The notes: generated by a model not told the origin, from the letters alone. 64,000 bases of DNA from Osedax fenrisi (GCA_964019155.1 OZ025242.1:21242092-21306091), one strand, 5' to 3'. Shown: positions 35,157 to 48,022, counted from the first letter of the stretch. Numbers and translations: made by a program.

Positions 35157-35600
35157 GTCACATATTACGACATGGCTTTTGTTCACAATAAATCTCAGCA
35201 TTATTATCCTCTCCTTCTATCAAATATAATATTGTGTATAAACTCATGGATTTATTATACTTAATAACCAGGAGCCGATAATCTGGAAATAAAATATTTC
35301 CTATCACTATCCAGAGACAATCTCGGGATAATTCTCAGTAAATCGGGTTGTTCTGGACAAAAATAAATATCCTATCCCAGCAAAAAAAATATCCTAGGAT
35401 AGATAGAGGATGGGTTGTTCTGGGAATTGTTAGCTAATTTTATTCGCGTAGGACATTCGAGTAGATCTCCAAATACATTTGTATAAAACTTGGAAAATTG
35501 TATAGTAGGATCACAAATAGATGTCCTTATTATATTTATAATACATAGGATAAAATATTAAAATATGAAATATAGGTCCTATATAGTCCTATAATATATA
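34807..35600. other. Possible LTR start followed by (TA)n arrays and unclassified DNA
   Basis: TGTTATATTCC at 34807 fits the start of the gypsy 3' LTR, but I found no partner copy to fix its length. (TA)n arrays lie at about 34853-34895 and 35081-35155. GGGTTGTTCTGG occurs twice (35346 and 35411) within an otherwise unrecognised stretch. Confidence 0.4.
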
Positions 35601-35999
35601 TATTAGGGATGTTCAAGGGTCGGTATCGGGTTTTATGAAATATAATGGTTTCGGGTTTTTGATCTGTTTTTCGGGTCGGTTTCAGAATTATATTGAATAT
35701 ACTGAAACCGGTTTTGGGTTTTGAATACATAATAATAATAATAATAATAATATTTATTAGAAGAAAGTTGTATATATATATATCATGTGAATTATTAAAT
35801 TCATTATATTATTGTTTCCTCTAAAAGGCTTCAGATGAAGATAATTATCTTTTCTATGCTGTCGCCTGCATCACCATCACCAGAACTGCCCACCATCACC
35901 GGAACGTTTTTTTTGTTGAATTACTTTACTTTTTTTCATTTCGTTTTCTTCTTATGTTTTATAAGATATTTTATTATCATTTAAAAACATAAAAATAAA

Positions 36000-36170
<171 letters not shown>

Positions 36171-36294
36171 TAACATATATCATTTTTTTTTTTTTTATAT
36201 AATTTATTTATATAATTTATTTTTTTTAATTTTTTTTTTTTTTAATTTTTTTTTAATTTTTAATTTTTTTTTTGTATCTCAATGAGTTGATTTT

Positions 36295-37023
36295 TTATTT
36301 TTTTTTATATGAATTTTTGTTTTTTATAATTTGGATATCTCCATTTAGATCATTCCATAACTTAGGTCCCATGGTTAGGATACTATTTATTAGTTGAATT
36401 TTTTTTGTATAAGGTATTTTGTAGATAGGTGATTTCCTTAATTTATTTTTATTTTTATTTTCGTGTTTTTTATGTATGTTATAAATATTTTGTAGTAGAT
36501 TATTATTGTGATGGTCATGCATGTATATTAGCGTGTTATATTTTATTAATCTATTGAGTTTTAATATATTATTCCTTTCAAATAGCAAATTTGTATGTTC
36601 TCTGAAATATTTGGTTTTGTTTATTATTCTTATGATTTTTTTTTGTGTGAGAATTAAATTTGTAAGATTACTTTTATAAATATTACCCCATATTATATTT
36701 CCATACATTATGTGTGGCAGGAATAGGCTGTTATATATGATAATCATTGGTTTTGTCTTAATGTATTTTGATAGTCTGCTTATTGAGTAAAGTATTTTCG
36801 ATAATTTATTATTAAGATTAAATATATGATTTTTAAAGTTTATATCTTTGTCAATTATTATTCCTAGATATTTATATTCTATTTCATTTTGTATTGATAT
36901 GTTATTTATTTTTAGTATGTTACTGTATTTTCTCGAGTTAAAATTGACTAAATCATATGATATATAATTTATATTTAATATAATATTATCCCAATCCCTG
37001 TCACATCGTATCTCGCAATGCAA
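36295..37023 (-). pseudogene. LINE-B family C-terminal ORF, uninterrupted 242 residues
   Basis: Begins after the catalytic core and stays open: YKYLGIIIDKDINFKNHIFN (about residue 50), IKTKPMIIIYNSLFLPHIMY (about 90), NIIWGNIYKSN, TQKKIIRIINKTKYF (about 127), YTKKIQLINSILTMGPKLWN (about 207), ending in a Lys-rich tail. This is the C-terminal part of the same LINE family as the three LINE-B copies, and it is the least damaged here. The RT core is absent, so it is 5'-truncated. Its downstream A-rich tail passes into the (AAT)n array. Confidence 0.8.
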
Positions 37024-37359
37024 ACATTATAAATTCACATTCGCCATTAATAACATAAACAAATACAGATTGGATTATTTTCCTGAATTTATTTATATTT
37101 ATATAATTAGATTTTGTATAACTATAGTTTATACCTAACGTATATGTCGATATAAACCAGTTTTATTTGATAAATGTTTGAAAATATTGTATAGTATATA
37201 ATGTATACTATACATATATAATATATAATTTATATCATCATATTATATTGTAGGTTGTTTATAATACTTAAATAATAAGTAAATCATTCATTAATAACAA
37301 CAATTATTTTTAATTCAAATACAAATTAATTTAATATGTATTGTAATTTTTACCTATCC

Positions 37360-37736
37360 CCAAGCTTTCTTTATATCAAGACCGGTCCATTTTACGATAT
37401 TGTCTTGCCATTGCATTTTTGGCCTACCTCGTCTTCTTTTACCTTCAATAGAACCCTGAAGAATTGTTTTGGACATGGAATTTGATCTTATCACATGACC
37501 AAACCATCTCAGTTTCTTCGCGATGACCATTGCCAGTAGTTCCGAATGTGACCAATTTCTTTGGTAACTCTATTGCGTACTTCAATGTTAGTAATTCTAT
37601 CTCTGTATGATATGTTCAGTAATCGTCTTAAGCACCGCATTTCTAATGTTGTTATTTTTCTTTGCAGTTCCTTCGTTATTGTCCATGTCTCACACGCATA
37701 TAAGAATAGTATTGTAATATGTAGCCTAATTATCAT
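37360..37736 (-). pseudogene. RTE-like LINE C-terminal fragment
   Basis: Frame 37736-37509 reads LHITILFLYACETWTITKEL, then CLRRLLNISYRDRITN and EVRNRV. Continuing in another frame to about 37360: SNSMSKTILQGSIEGKRRRG, RPKMQWQDNIVKW and TGLDIKKAWG. The YGCETWT...RRLLgIsYrDhITN...RRRGRPk.rW.DNI.eWTG pattern is typical of RTE/endonuclease-reverse-transcriptase LINE ends. One frame break; the core is absent. Confidence 0.85.
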
Positions 37737-38032
37737 ATACTATTCAAATATGTGATAAATATGTAAACTATTATTATATATTTAACCGGGACTATGTTTG
37801 GGGTTCCGATTAATTATTTCGAATATATTAATAGTCGAGATAATGAATTTTAGTATTTGATTGTCTCGATATAATGAAAAATGGGGCTATATTTCAAGGT
37901 TTAGGTTTTGAAACATTGTCGCCTGGTTTCATTATTGGTTTCGAAACTTCTGAATTAAAAATTTTTTTGTATCGAAACAGTTGGCTCTGGTTTAGAAACA
38001 TCACAATTGTGACCCGTGAACATCCTTAATAT

Positions 38033-38260
38033 ATATATATATATAATATTATAATAATGAACACACTATATAGTGCTTCGAAATAATTTCTTGTTCAACA
38101 TATTTCATAATATATAATATTTTTAATAGATATGATAATAAAATATTAAATAATAATATTAATATTTAATAGAATTTTATTTGTTTTGTTTTATATATGA
38201 TAAGTATGCTAATTATATAATTAATATGCTTTTTCCTTGTAAAAGGCTTCACAATAATTT
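38033..38260. other. A+T-rich spacer
   Basis: A short spacer of A/T-rich low-complexity DNA between the inverted-repeat candidate and the tRNA-like repeat. No gene. Confidence 0.5.
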
Positions 38261-38500
38261 TTAGTAAATAGTAATATTATTATTATTATTTATATTAAAA
38301 AAAAAATATATTATAAAATAAAAAATATACCCCCTGAGGGCATCGTAACCAGACTTTCTGCGTTGCATACAACAATTTAACCACTTTTAATTTAACCACA
38401 ATTTAACCTAACAGATTTTATTAATTATATATAATTACAAATAGTATTATTAGTTTTGATTTAATTATAAATATAATTAGAATAGAATTATTTTTCACAT
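38261..38500 (-). repeat. tRNA-like repeat, copy 1
   Basis: Related to the two copies at 40187-40391 and 40594-40800. On the minus strand it contains TATGCAACGCAGAAAGTCTGG and GGTTACGATGCCCTCAGG, flanked by AATAATATTAC runs. The A-box region is decayed here. Confidence 0.6.
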
Positions 38501-38628
38501 AAAATGTTATGTATTATTTTGTTATAATATCATACAAATATTAATTATTATATCTAGAAACTATATAGATATCCTGTGTAATTGTAATATTATAATTAAT
38601 AGTATGCAACTGAATAACATAAATTGTA

Positions 38629-39534
38629 GGGGAAAGTAACCGAATACGGGCAGTGCCCTAATACGGACACTCTCGGTATCTCAGAAACCATAAATCCTAT
38701 AAAAAAATTTTAATGAATAAAATATTCATAATTATAAAAATAGTCTAAAAAAGTATTTTTTATTTTTGAATTATACAAAATATTGCTAATATATTCAATA
38801 AACTGATTTTTTTATTACGTTTTTAAATATTTGAAAAAAAAATTTCAACTTAAAACCTTCTCAAGATTATACAAATGTATCGATATAAAATATAACACTA
38901 TATTATTAAAAAATAAACTATTCTAAAAATTGTATTTTTAATTTCTATATTTGTTATCAAATATTCATTAAGTTATAAGCATATATCTAGAGGTCATATA
39001 AGTTCCTAATACGGACACTATAAATGTCTTAATATGGACACCCTATAACCAATCAGCGCGCAGCGTATGAACAATTCTGATTTTCATAAAAATCACGTGC
39101 GTTATATTATTAATACCACCAATAAAGCTAATTCTAAAAAAAAATATTATTTAGATACTTAAATTGTATTATTAATTAAAAAATAATAAAAATAAATAAA
39201 TTATTAACTAACTAAATTACAATATATTTTTTATAAAATTAATTTTAAATAACGTAATTGTAATTTGTCTGATTGATTCATCAATACTATATAGTTTATC
39301 TAGTGGTATATAGGGTGTCCGTATTATAATACAGGGTGTCCGTATTCGGACATGGATACCGAATACGGACACCCCCGTTATCTATGGTATCAAAAGATTA
39401 AATAAAATTTAAAAATCACAATAATATCTATAATCATAAAATATTAATATATTGTCATTTTTGAATACAAATAATGAGTCATACAAATTTAAGACCATTT
39501 ATTGTTAAAGTGTCCGTATTAGGTTACTTTCCCC
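38629..39534. mobile_element. TA-flanked non-autonomous element with CGGACAC repeats
   Basis: Ends are GGGGAAAGTAACC and GGTTACTTTCCCC, perfectly inverted for 13 bp and then similar (GAATACGG / TAATACGG), flanked by TA on both sides (38627-38628, 39535-39536). AATACGGACAC or its reverse GTGTCCGTATT recurs inside (near 38680, 39007, 39316, 39336, 39361 and 39510). TA duplication suggests the mariner/Tc or a related superfamily. No transposase is present. Confidence 0.75.
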
Positions 39535-39834
39535 TATTTATATTTATAAATAAGTATACTTATTTAATAAGTTATTAGGATTATAATAATAATTATTATT
39601 ATAATAATATTATATATAATATAATATAAACTATTCAACAAATATTATTTCGCTATTGAATTGATTATATTATTGTACTTAAAACTATATGATAGTATAA
39701 TGAATTAACCCAGGAAACAGATATAGCCTCATAATAGCATATATCAATAATAGCATAATGGCATATATAATAGGCTCGAGTGTTTACATTCAATGTAACA
39801 TTGTGCTATTAAATGTATATTTATTAAATAATTT

Positions 39835-40020
39835 AATATAATATTATGATCAGCATAATACTGCTATTAAAAGTCTATTATGCAATTATTATGCTGCTAT
39901 TAATTGCATAATAGACTTTTAATAGCAGCATAATTATTATGATAATAGCATGATAAATTAATAGCAGCATAATGCTGCTATTATCATAATTATAATAATA
40001 ATTATGATAATAGACATTTA
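39835..40020. repeat. Cluster of interleaved hairpins built on GCTGCTATTA
   Basis: CTGCTATTAAAAGTCTATTA followed by TGCAATTA is mirrored after a ~10 bp loop by TTAATTGCATAATAGACTTT and TAATAGCAG. Nearby GCAGCATAATGCTGC is another palindrome, and TTATGATAATAG repeats flank it. No coding. Confidence 0.75.
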
Positions 40021-40186
40021 ATTATCTATTGATTATACTTGAAATTAAACGGGATTTCCGAAGCTATATAGAACTCTTATATTCATCCTTTAATAATCGA
40101 ATTATAATCTATATAATTCTATATAATCATTATTTCATTTTTGAATGTTTAAAAATATTCAAAATATAATTATGGAATACCAGTAT

Positions 40187-40391
40187 AATTTCTAGTAAAT
40201 AGTAATATTATTAAAATTATTATTATTATTTATATTAAAAAATATACCCCCTGAGGGCATCGTAACCAGACATTCTGCATTGCATACAACAATCTAACCA
40301 CTATACTACCTAACCAGTTTTATTAATTATATATAATTACTAATAGTAGTATTACATTTGATTTAATTATAAATAGAATTAGAATATAATT
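40187..40391 (-). repeat. tRNA-like repeat, copy 2 (left arm of a head-to-head pair)
   Basis: Reverse complement of 40594-40800 with very few changes. The tRNA-like part is at 40251-40315. Confidence 0.8.
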
Positions 40392-40593
40392 ATATTTCAA
40401 AAATTTAATAATGTATTGATAAATTAATGAATACAAAATAATAGTATGATTATTATTATACTAAGTATATAATATAAATCGAAAATGATGATGAATAATA
40501 ACTTATTTGAATTTTTTTAAATGCTCAAAATAAACCTACACAAATATTTTGAAAGGCTTTTCAAAATAATCTATGTTGAAAGTTGGCACATAT

Positions 40594-40800
40594 TAATTAT
40601 ATTCTAATTCTATTTATAATTAAATCAAATCTAATACTACTATTAGTAATTATATATAATTAATAAAACTGGTTAGGTAGTATAGTGGTTAGATTATTGT
40701 ATGCAATGCAGAATGTCTGGTTACGATGCCCTCAGGGGGTATATTTTTTAATATAAATAATAATAATAATTTTAATAATATTACTATTTACTAGAAATTA
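40594..40800 (+). repeat. tRNA-like repeat, copy 3 (right arm)
   Basis: Contains TAGTATAGTGGTTAG, close to the A-box/D-arm of tRNA-Asp or tRNA-Glu, then TTGTATGCAATGCAGAA (anticodon-arm position) and TGGTTACGATGCCC (B-box-like, one extra A), at 40671-40735. Acceptor pairing is poor, so it is tRNA-derived and not a tRNA gene. About 202 bp separates the two arms. Confidence 0.7.
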
Positions 40801-41835
40801 TTGTAAAGCATTTTACAAAAAAAAGCATATTAATTATATACTTAGCATACACATCATATATATATATAAAACAAATAAAATTATATTAAATATTAATATT
40901 TTATATATTTAGGTTCAGATGTACCATAATGGAAGCTATTCTATAAATTCTTTTAATTAATTATATTTCCATAAATATTCACAATTCGTACTTATAAAGT
41001 GAATCTGATTTTCTTCAATTATAATTATTTATTAATTAATTAATATTAATATATATCTTGTTTCGAAAACAACTTTTTTCTTTCTTTATGTGTAATAAAC
41101 TAATATAAAACCATTTTCCTTTCAGGTTAACAATGTTTTGATGATCAATTAATTATTTATTTTACATATCTATTTTGTATTAAATTTTCACTAAATCTGC
41201 ATACAGATTCAATTTCTTTATTAATAATATTTCGTAACACTATACAAGACCATATTTTATACAATGCTACTTTTTAAATATTTGTGGAATATAATACATT
41301 TTGCTCATTTTCAACATGTATATATTTTATATAAATTAATAAACTTATATATTTCAATAAGTAATAATATATAACAACATTGTATTGATGTGTTTTTATT
41401 ATTCATTAGTTACATGTAAAATAGCATCTTTTCAAAAGTTATCCACTCTTAATATTAAAGTTTTTGTAATAATTATTTAACAATCTTATTATAAATATAT
41501 TTGAATTTATTTTAAATAATTATTAACAAATAAAAAAAAATGATTAATTAGGATATTTATTAAAATTTATCACCAATTAACTACATATATATAGAATTAA
41601 TAATTTATACTGTTCATTTATATATATTGTGAAATTTAAAGAAAAAATATTCAATATGTAATGAGATAATATGAATAATGTTAATGATATACAAAATAAT
41701 TATTCTGACTACATTTTAAAGTTTTTTTAAAATTAATTCTCAAATTATATATAGTTACTAATTTATATATTATTGTTATAAATGATATTAAAAATATAAT
41801 TATACATATATATTTATTTTAATTATATGTTTGCA
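40801..41835. other. A+T-rich DNA, no gene seen
   Basis: Nothing beyond A/T-rich low-complexity sequence is supported. Confidence 0.5.
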
Positions 41836-42649
41836 CATCCTGCAGCATATGATTTTTCTTCTTAGATGTTTCCTTTTCTTCTTCACCTTTGTAGCATCCA
41901 AGCATCGTAATCTATCTTATTGTACTGCATATTATGCAACCGATTATAATGAATATCCTAGAAATCCATCAAATGCAGATGGATAGGCCTGCATTCCTAA
42001 GTTAAATGTTGATACTGCCATTGTTACAGCTAATGCCAAAGTATGGTCTGAGAAAATTGCAAATTGTTCTAAAATATTAAAATATTTATTAATAAAATAT
42101 AATAAAAATTAATACAATTGTATACCTTTGAACATCGAGACTTAATCATATTATGAAAACTTTTAAACTTTTTTTACATATGGGGCTATATTTACACTTG
42201 TTCAATAAAAAAATCTGTATGCATTTATTTTAATCCTGAATAATTATTTTTATATATTATAAATTTATATACCCAGATTTAATATATATATATAATATAT
42301 GAACCTTCATATTTTGCTTTCTTGTAAACACAATAATCTCCACATAATTTCAAAGTCAATAACTTAGCCGGTGTAGTCGATAACTGTAGCAAATAAATTA
42401 ATTAAAATCAATTGAATTCATAATATATTCACTAAAGAATTTGAGCAAAAGTTATTTAAAAAATAAATATAAAAAAATAATCCATTGAATTTGAAATTAA
42501 TTATATTTATTATAATTTACTGATATTAAAAATAAAATACATGACATTGGATCACGTAATAGAAATTGTAGACTTTAAATAGATATATAAAGTATGTAGT
42601 AGAAATTGTAAATAAATAAAATAAAATATAGAGTATATAAATATATTAC

Positions 42650-43453
42650 ATGGTTAGTGATTGATATATATTGAATATATCAGATTTATAGTTTAATTAA
42701 AGCAATGTAGATAGGTGGGTGTATACGGTAAGGGAAGATTAGTTATAAAATAATGAGTATATAAAACCCTGTAGAAGCAAGATTTATCATGGATAAAATT
42801 GAATAAGTATGATGTAGATAGCGAGGAGTGGATTGGGAAAGCCGAAGAGTGAGTTAATTAAATTAATATATTATAAACATTTTTCTTAAAGAATCAAATA
42901 TAAATTCAAATATTAACACATTACATATTAAATCATAAAATAATAATCCATATCTCTATACCAGATTGCATAATAATTAATTGAAATATATTTAAAATAT
43001 ATTTGATTACTAAAGAAAATCAATATATTGATAACATATAAATATATATCTTATGATAACAAACTGTAAATAATATACTGGTTGCTTGGGATATTATTAG
43101 TTATAATTTATAACACCTATACATTTTCTATATAAAATATAAATTAAATTCATATATCACACATATATAAACTTTTTTGAAAATAATTGTTCTATTATAT
43201 ACTTTTTATTATTTAATAAATGTATTCTTTAATATAATATTAATATAAAAGGTAAATTATTAATGGTTAATTTTTTTACATTCATAAATCAATTTTTTAA
43301 ATTCTACATTATATTAAATTAATTAATTTAACATATAAATTGTATTTGATCAAATACGAAAATAAAATACAAATACATCACTGAATAATCATTAAAAACA
43401 AATACACTAAATCAGCGTAATTAAATACAAATGCGTAGTTGATCATATCCCTG
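42650..43453. mobile_element. Decayed relative of the hAT element at 32835
   Basis: Shares GATTGATATATATTGAATAT and TTAAAGCAATGTAGATAGGTG with 33080-33140, CCATATCTCTATACCAGATTGC with 33275-33300, and the right end with TATTTGATCAAATAC and CATATCCCTG (ends 43453). The left terminus is lost. Confidence 0.7.
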
Positions 43454-43800
43454 ATGATGGGAGAATCGTTTGAAAAACGTTGAGAAAGTGTAATGTGCGA
43501 TATATAGGATCCATCTACTGATGATAGGTAAGAGAAAATAATTTGGAAAATTATCCAGGGAATGGTAATAGGTTAAGCGTGGACAGGTAGATAACACAGA
43601 ATGTTACAGAATACATAGCAGAAGGATCATAGAAAGAGATAAGAAAGATCAAGAGTTCGAAAACCGAAGTACTGGAATGGAGGCTTATAGATTGTGAACG
43701 GAGATTAAGTGAGGTAGGTAATATTGGTGTAGAAACGAGATAGGATATCAACAATTAAATGTTACAGGTCACATGGAATATGTCATATGGCGATTTGAAT
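43454..43800. other. Unclassified, less A+T-rich block
   Basis: Plus-strand frames give SSKTEVLEWRLIDCERRLSE and GNGNRLSVDR between stops; minus frames give low-complexity Ser/Leu. I do not recognise it. It may be an old retroelement or gene relic. Confidence 0.3.
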
Positions 43801-44904
43801 ATCATATGTATATACATTTTTTAATAGATATTAAATAAATTGAACAATTTTTAATCAAACCAAAATTTTATAAATATTAATCATTAATTTGATATTTTGA
43901 AATCGATAATATATAAATGTTACTAACTTTATCATATAGTCGATTTCTAAAATAGAATCCTGACCATTACTTTTATATATCAAAATTTATTATTTGATAA
44001 ATCTAGCTTTAATAATAAATGTCCTAAATCGATTCTATAAAGATTATATATTATTATAATAAAAAATAATGAATATATATTAAGTAAAATTAATAAAAAT
44101 AGAATAATACATTTGATTAGATATATAATTGAATATGATATTTTAATAACAAATAATGAATACATATATTTAAAACAAATATATAAATAAACTTTTATTT
44201 TATATAAATACTAATAATTAATTACTAACATGTTTAAATAAAGGATCTTTTTTAATAATGTCTTGACCATCATGCATTTTAGTTATAATATTATTGAATT
44301 CTGGATCTTCATAATCTTTAGTGATTTGATATTAACTGGCATAGCTTTAGAGCAATTTCTCTTTAATTTGATTATAACAGTTCTTAAAATAAATTTACTA
44401 CATTCTGTATTAAATTAATTGATTAAATAGGTAATTTATATAATTTACAATACAAACCATTGCATAATTTAGCTATCCTACATGTTCAATTAGTATGCCT
44501 TGCAATTTACCGGCAGCAATCAAATTTGTATTATATTCAAACATCGCCTTTGTTTTTACTCAAACAAAAATACTTTTCTTAAATGTATTAGTTTATTCAT
44601 CACCTGCAATTAATTATATTTTTATCTTATATATTATATTCCATATTATTATACTAACGTATTTAATATTTGTATTTACATGTGTGTACATAAAAAGATG
44701 TATTGGATAGCACTGATTACAAAATAAATAAAGTAATATTAAATTATTGAAAATAAATTAATAAATTTATAATAATACAAAAAATACACCAATACCAATA
44801 CCATATAAATAATTATTAATTAAAATATTATTATTTTCAATTATAAAATGTTAATAAATAAATATTATTGATGTCTAAAATATAATATAATTTAAAAGAT
44901 ATTA

Positions 44905-45065
44905 ACAAAGATATAACACTCCCTACCTACGCAACATGATTAGTATTCATACATCTCGCTTCTAGCAGCAGTATAGAAATCGATTTAATTTTGCCGCAAT
45001 TTGCATACTACAATGTTTTCATTACTCTATTAAATTACATGCAATATAAATTAATTTTACTTGCC
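44905..45065. repeat. Partial, inverted copy of the MITE at 49025
   Basis: AAAGATATAACACTCCCTA to TACATGCAATATAAATTAAT matches 49365-49180 in reverse. The second terminus is missing. Confidence 0.65.
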
Positions 45066-46422
45066 ACATAGATATTCATAGGATTTAAAACCAACATATC
45101 CTATTTCTATATATTAGTAATAAACACTTAATCAAATAATAATTTAAAGTAAATAATTTACATATTATTTTTCATTTTAAAAGTGCATAGTTTAATAAAA
45201 ATTTACATTATCAACAACACATTAAAAAAAATGACCTTATATAGGTGGTGATGTTGGTTTTTGTATACAAAATAGAATTACACGATTTATTATGAGTGTT
45301 ATATATTATATTAGAAAAATCTGATATTAATATGAACAAATATATTATCTAAAATTTGAATATTGGATGTTAAATAATTATATACAATTATTTTATTAAT
45401 TATATATTATTATTTGGTAACCAGTGGTCTCGTGCGAAGTGATTTCATGGGGAATGATATTATACGGATTGGTGATTTCGTGTGTAGTTTAAATTCTACT
45501 ATTTATAAATAATTATTTAACTAATTATTTTTAATTATATTACAAACATCATTGATTATATAATTAAATACAAACCATTCGATAACTCCTGTTCTGTTTT
45601 GCATTTGATTCTAAAAGATTATTATCATAAAGTTAATTATATATGATATTATAGATTACATATATATATTACGATATTTATAAGTTTTAATTTTAGCGTG
45701 ATACTACTATAAATAGTGAAATTAACAGATATAATTAAGAAGAAATTTACAAATGATAAAGAATACAACCATACAAATGTAATTGCGAAATTATAAACTG
45801 CGAAATACCAATACAGTATTAATATAAACTGCGAGGTAATAATACCGTACAAATGTAAAATAATTATACGATAGGCATTATCAGTGAATTATTATTTAAA
45901 TATTACATATATATGTATTATATAATATTGTTTAACATACTATATATTATGTAGTGATGTAAACAATTTGATTATTTAGATTAGAATATTAAAAAAGTAT
46001 TTATAGAATTAATATTTTTGTATACGGTATTAGTATAGCAGTTATTTCATAATTGGAAATTTATGTTTTTCTATAAGCCATAAATATAGTATATTATTAA
46101 TATAATTATAATGATATATTATTTAATACTTTAAAATATTAATAATTTGAATAATTTATTATTATAATATTAATAAATATATGAATTATAATATCACATA
46201 TATATATTATATAATATACACAAGTATCTTAAAAATGTATTTGTTTTCGCCGAAGATTACAAATAAACTACCCTGTACGGACAAACGGCAATTGTATTTA
46301 AAACTATATTTATTAAATTACTTTTATTTCTATATTAACTAATGCTAATTGTATATTTTTCATAATTTATAACTATTATATTGTTAACAATATTTGATAT
46401 ATGGTATTATAATAATCATATA

Positions 46423-46478
<56 letters not shown>

Positions 46479-46526
46479 ATACAGGAGAAGCAGGCCGCCG
46501 ATATATTTAAGAGCCGCCCATCGATG
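45066..46526. other. A+T-rich DNA, no gene seen
   Basis: No gene is supported. A less A+T-rich phrase near 45415-45490 (GGTAACCAGTGGTCTCGTGC) might be a SINE or tRNA-like scrap. (TA)n at about 46429-46476, then GCAGGCCGCCGATAT at 46492. Confidence 0.45.
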
Positions 46527-47140
46527 TAAATATATGTTACTCAAGTAAATATGTTACGCTTGATTCCACACGTTAAAATATTCCATACGAGTAACATATA
46601 GTTTATGTGTATTATCATATTAACACAAATATATATTATACATGTATAATAATATTAATAGTAACTGTACAATTAAATATTTGATTTTTTATTAAATTTC
46701 AATTTTTACTATTATAAATTATAAGGTACTATAACGGATATCATATCGATGGATTATATTATTATACATATATAATATATTGGTTCTGCTTGAAATTAAA
46801 CGGACATTGTAAAACTATATTGATCTCATGTGTACGTAACATATTCGAATAATAATAGAATGATTTCTAATAGTATAAATTAAAATTTAATAAAAAATAA
46901 AATTTATTAACAAATATTTAATTTTACAGTTACTATAATGGATAACTATAGATCTATAGATCTATATATCTATGGATTATTATTATACATATAATTATAA
47001 TATATATTTGTGTATTTGTTAAATATGATATAATACACAAAAGCAGTGTATGTATGTTACTGAGTAACATTGTTACTCGTATGGAATATTTTAGCGTGTG
47101 AAATCAAGCGTAACATATTTACTTTAGTGACATATATTTA
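46527..47140. mobile_element. MITE-like element with 70 bp terminal inverted repeats
   Basis: The left repeat (46527-46596) and right repeat (47071-47140) are inverted over their whole length: TAAATATATGTTACTC, GTAAATATGTTACGCTTGAT, then CACACG.TAAAATATTCCAT and ACGAGTAACA. The interior is A/T-rich with no coding. Confidence 0.8.
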
Positions 47141-47267
47141 TTAATAATTTCAATAGTTTCTATTATCAAATGCGTGTTAAAATGTATATTTTAATAAATA
47201 AACAAAGTTAAGTCAAATTAAAGTTAACTTATGCTATCATAATACCAACTATATGATACATTTTCAG

Positions 47268-47566
47268 AATTAAAATTTCAGATTTTTATTTTGAAATAAA
47301 ATTTACATTAGTTCGTATAGAGCCAGTTTTTATATCTAAGTAATTTATCTAATAAATATATTATAATTATTCTTACATATTATTTAATAATAATTTATTA
47401 TGATATAATAATTATAATATAATTATAATTTTAATAATTTTGTACATGTGTTTTTAAAATGAGTATCCGAAAAATTCTTATATAAACATAATATAAAAAT
47501 AAAAGACATATTTATTTAATATAATGAAGATATTATATGATATAAATAATATATAGTTATTTTAAA
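47268..47566. repeat. 300 bp direct repeat, copy 1
   Basis: ATTAAAATTTCAGATTTTTA to the end at GTTATTTTAAAAT repeats almost exactly at 48056-48353. Confidence 0.9.
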
Positions 47567-47639
47567 ATATAACTAAACATATATAATGTGTTCAATATTG
47601 ATATCAAAAGTAAAATAGTTTAAATATATACAAATTTAT

Positions 47640-48022
47640 GACATTTAGGAGCGCGGGAAATTAAATATTTGTCATGCGCGGTCATGCGCATTTCATTTTT
47701 GTTTATCACTAATATAGAACATATATCAGAAAATAATAAAGTTGGAGCGAAAACTTTAAAATTCAGAAAGTCCACAAAATAATGATTATATGCATAACTT
47801 AATATTGTCAACAATATAGTTATCTTATACATAATTTTTATTTGGTAGAAAATATTTTTATATATATTTTATTATTCATTATTTTGAAAAAATAATTAGA
47901 TATATTCAATGAGTATATCATAATTAATTAGTATGTAAATTTTCACCTTCATGGCTATCTTATAAAAAATGGTTACCAAATGATTATATTTTGCATTGTC
48001 CACCAACTGGTTATATTACTAC

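Larger units (their letters stand above)
41840..44625 (-). pseudogene. Scattered exon-like blocks of an unrecognised gene
   Basis: Four less A+T-rich blocks share the minus strand. About 44590-44525: FEYNTNLIAAGKLQGILIEH then GTAGGA. About 44377-44232: acceptor TTTTAAG, two in-frame TAA, then YQITKDYEDPEFNNIITKMH and DGQDIIKKDPLFKH, donor GTTAGT. About 42386-42300: acceptor GCTACAG, TTPAKLLTLKLCGDYCVYKK then AKYEGSY. About 42060-41915: EQFAIFSDHTLALAVTMAVS then TFNLGMQAYPSAFDGFLGYS. Splice-like borders and spared codons suggest exons of one old gene, but the links are unproven, the stops indicate decay, and I do not recognise the family. Confidence 0.3.

Noticed and set aside
40671..40735. 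Functional tRNA gene
   Set aside because: The A-box and D-arm look right, but the B box has an inserted base and the acceptor stem does not pair; called tRNA-derived.
43551..43754. Ser/Leu-rich minus-strand frame of 67 residues
   Set aside because: Low-complexity frame without recognisable motif; kept only as an unclassified block.
45415..45490. Possible tRNA-like or SINE scrap (GGTAACCAGTGGTCTCGTGC)
   Set aside because: No B box and no second copy found, so it is not supported as a feature.
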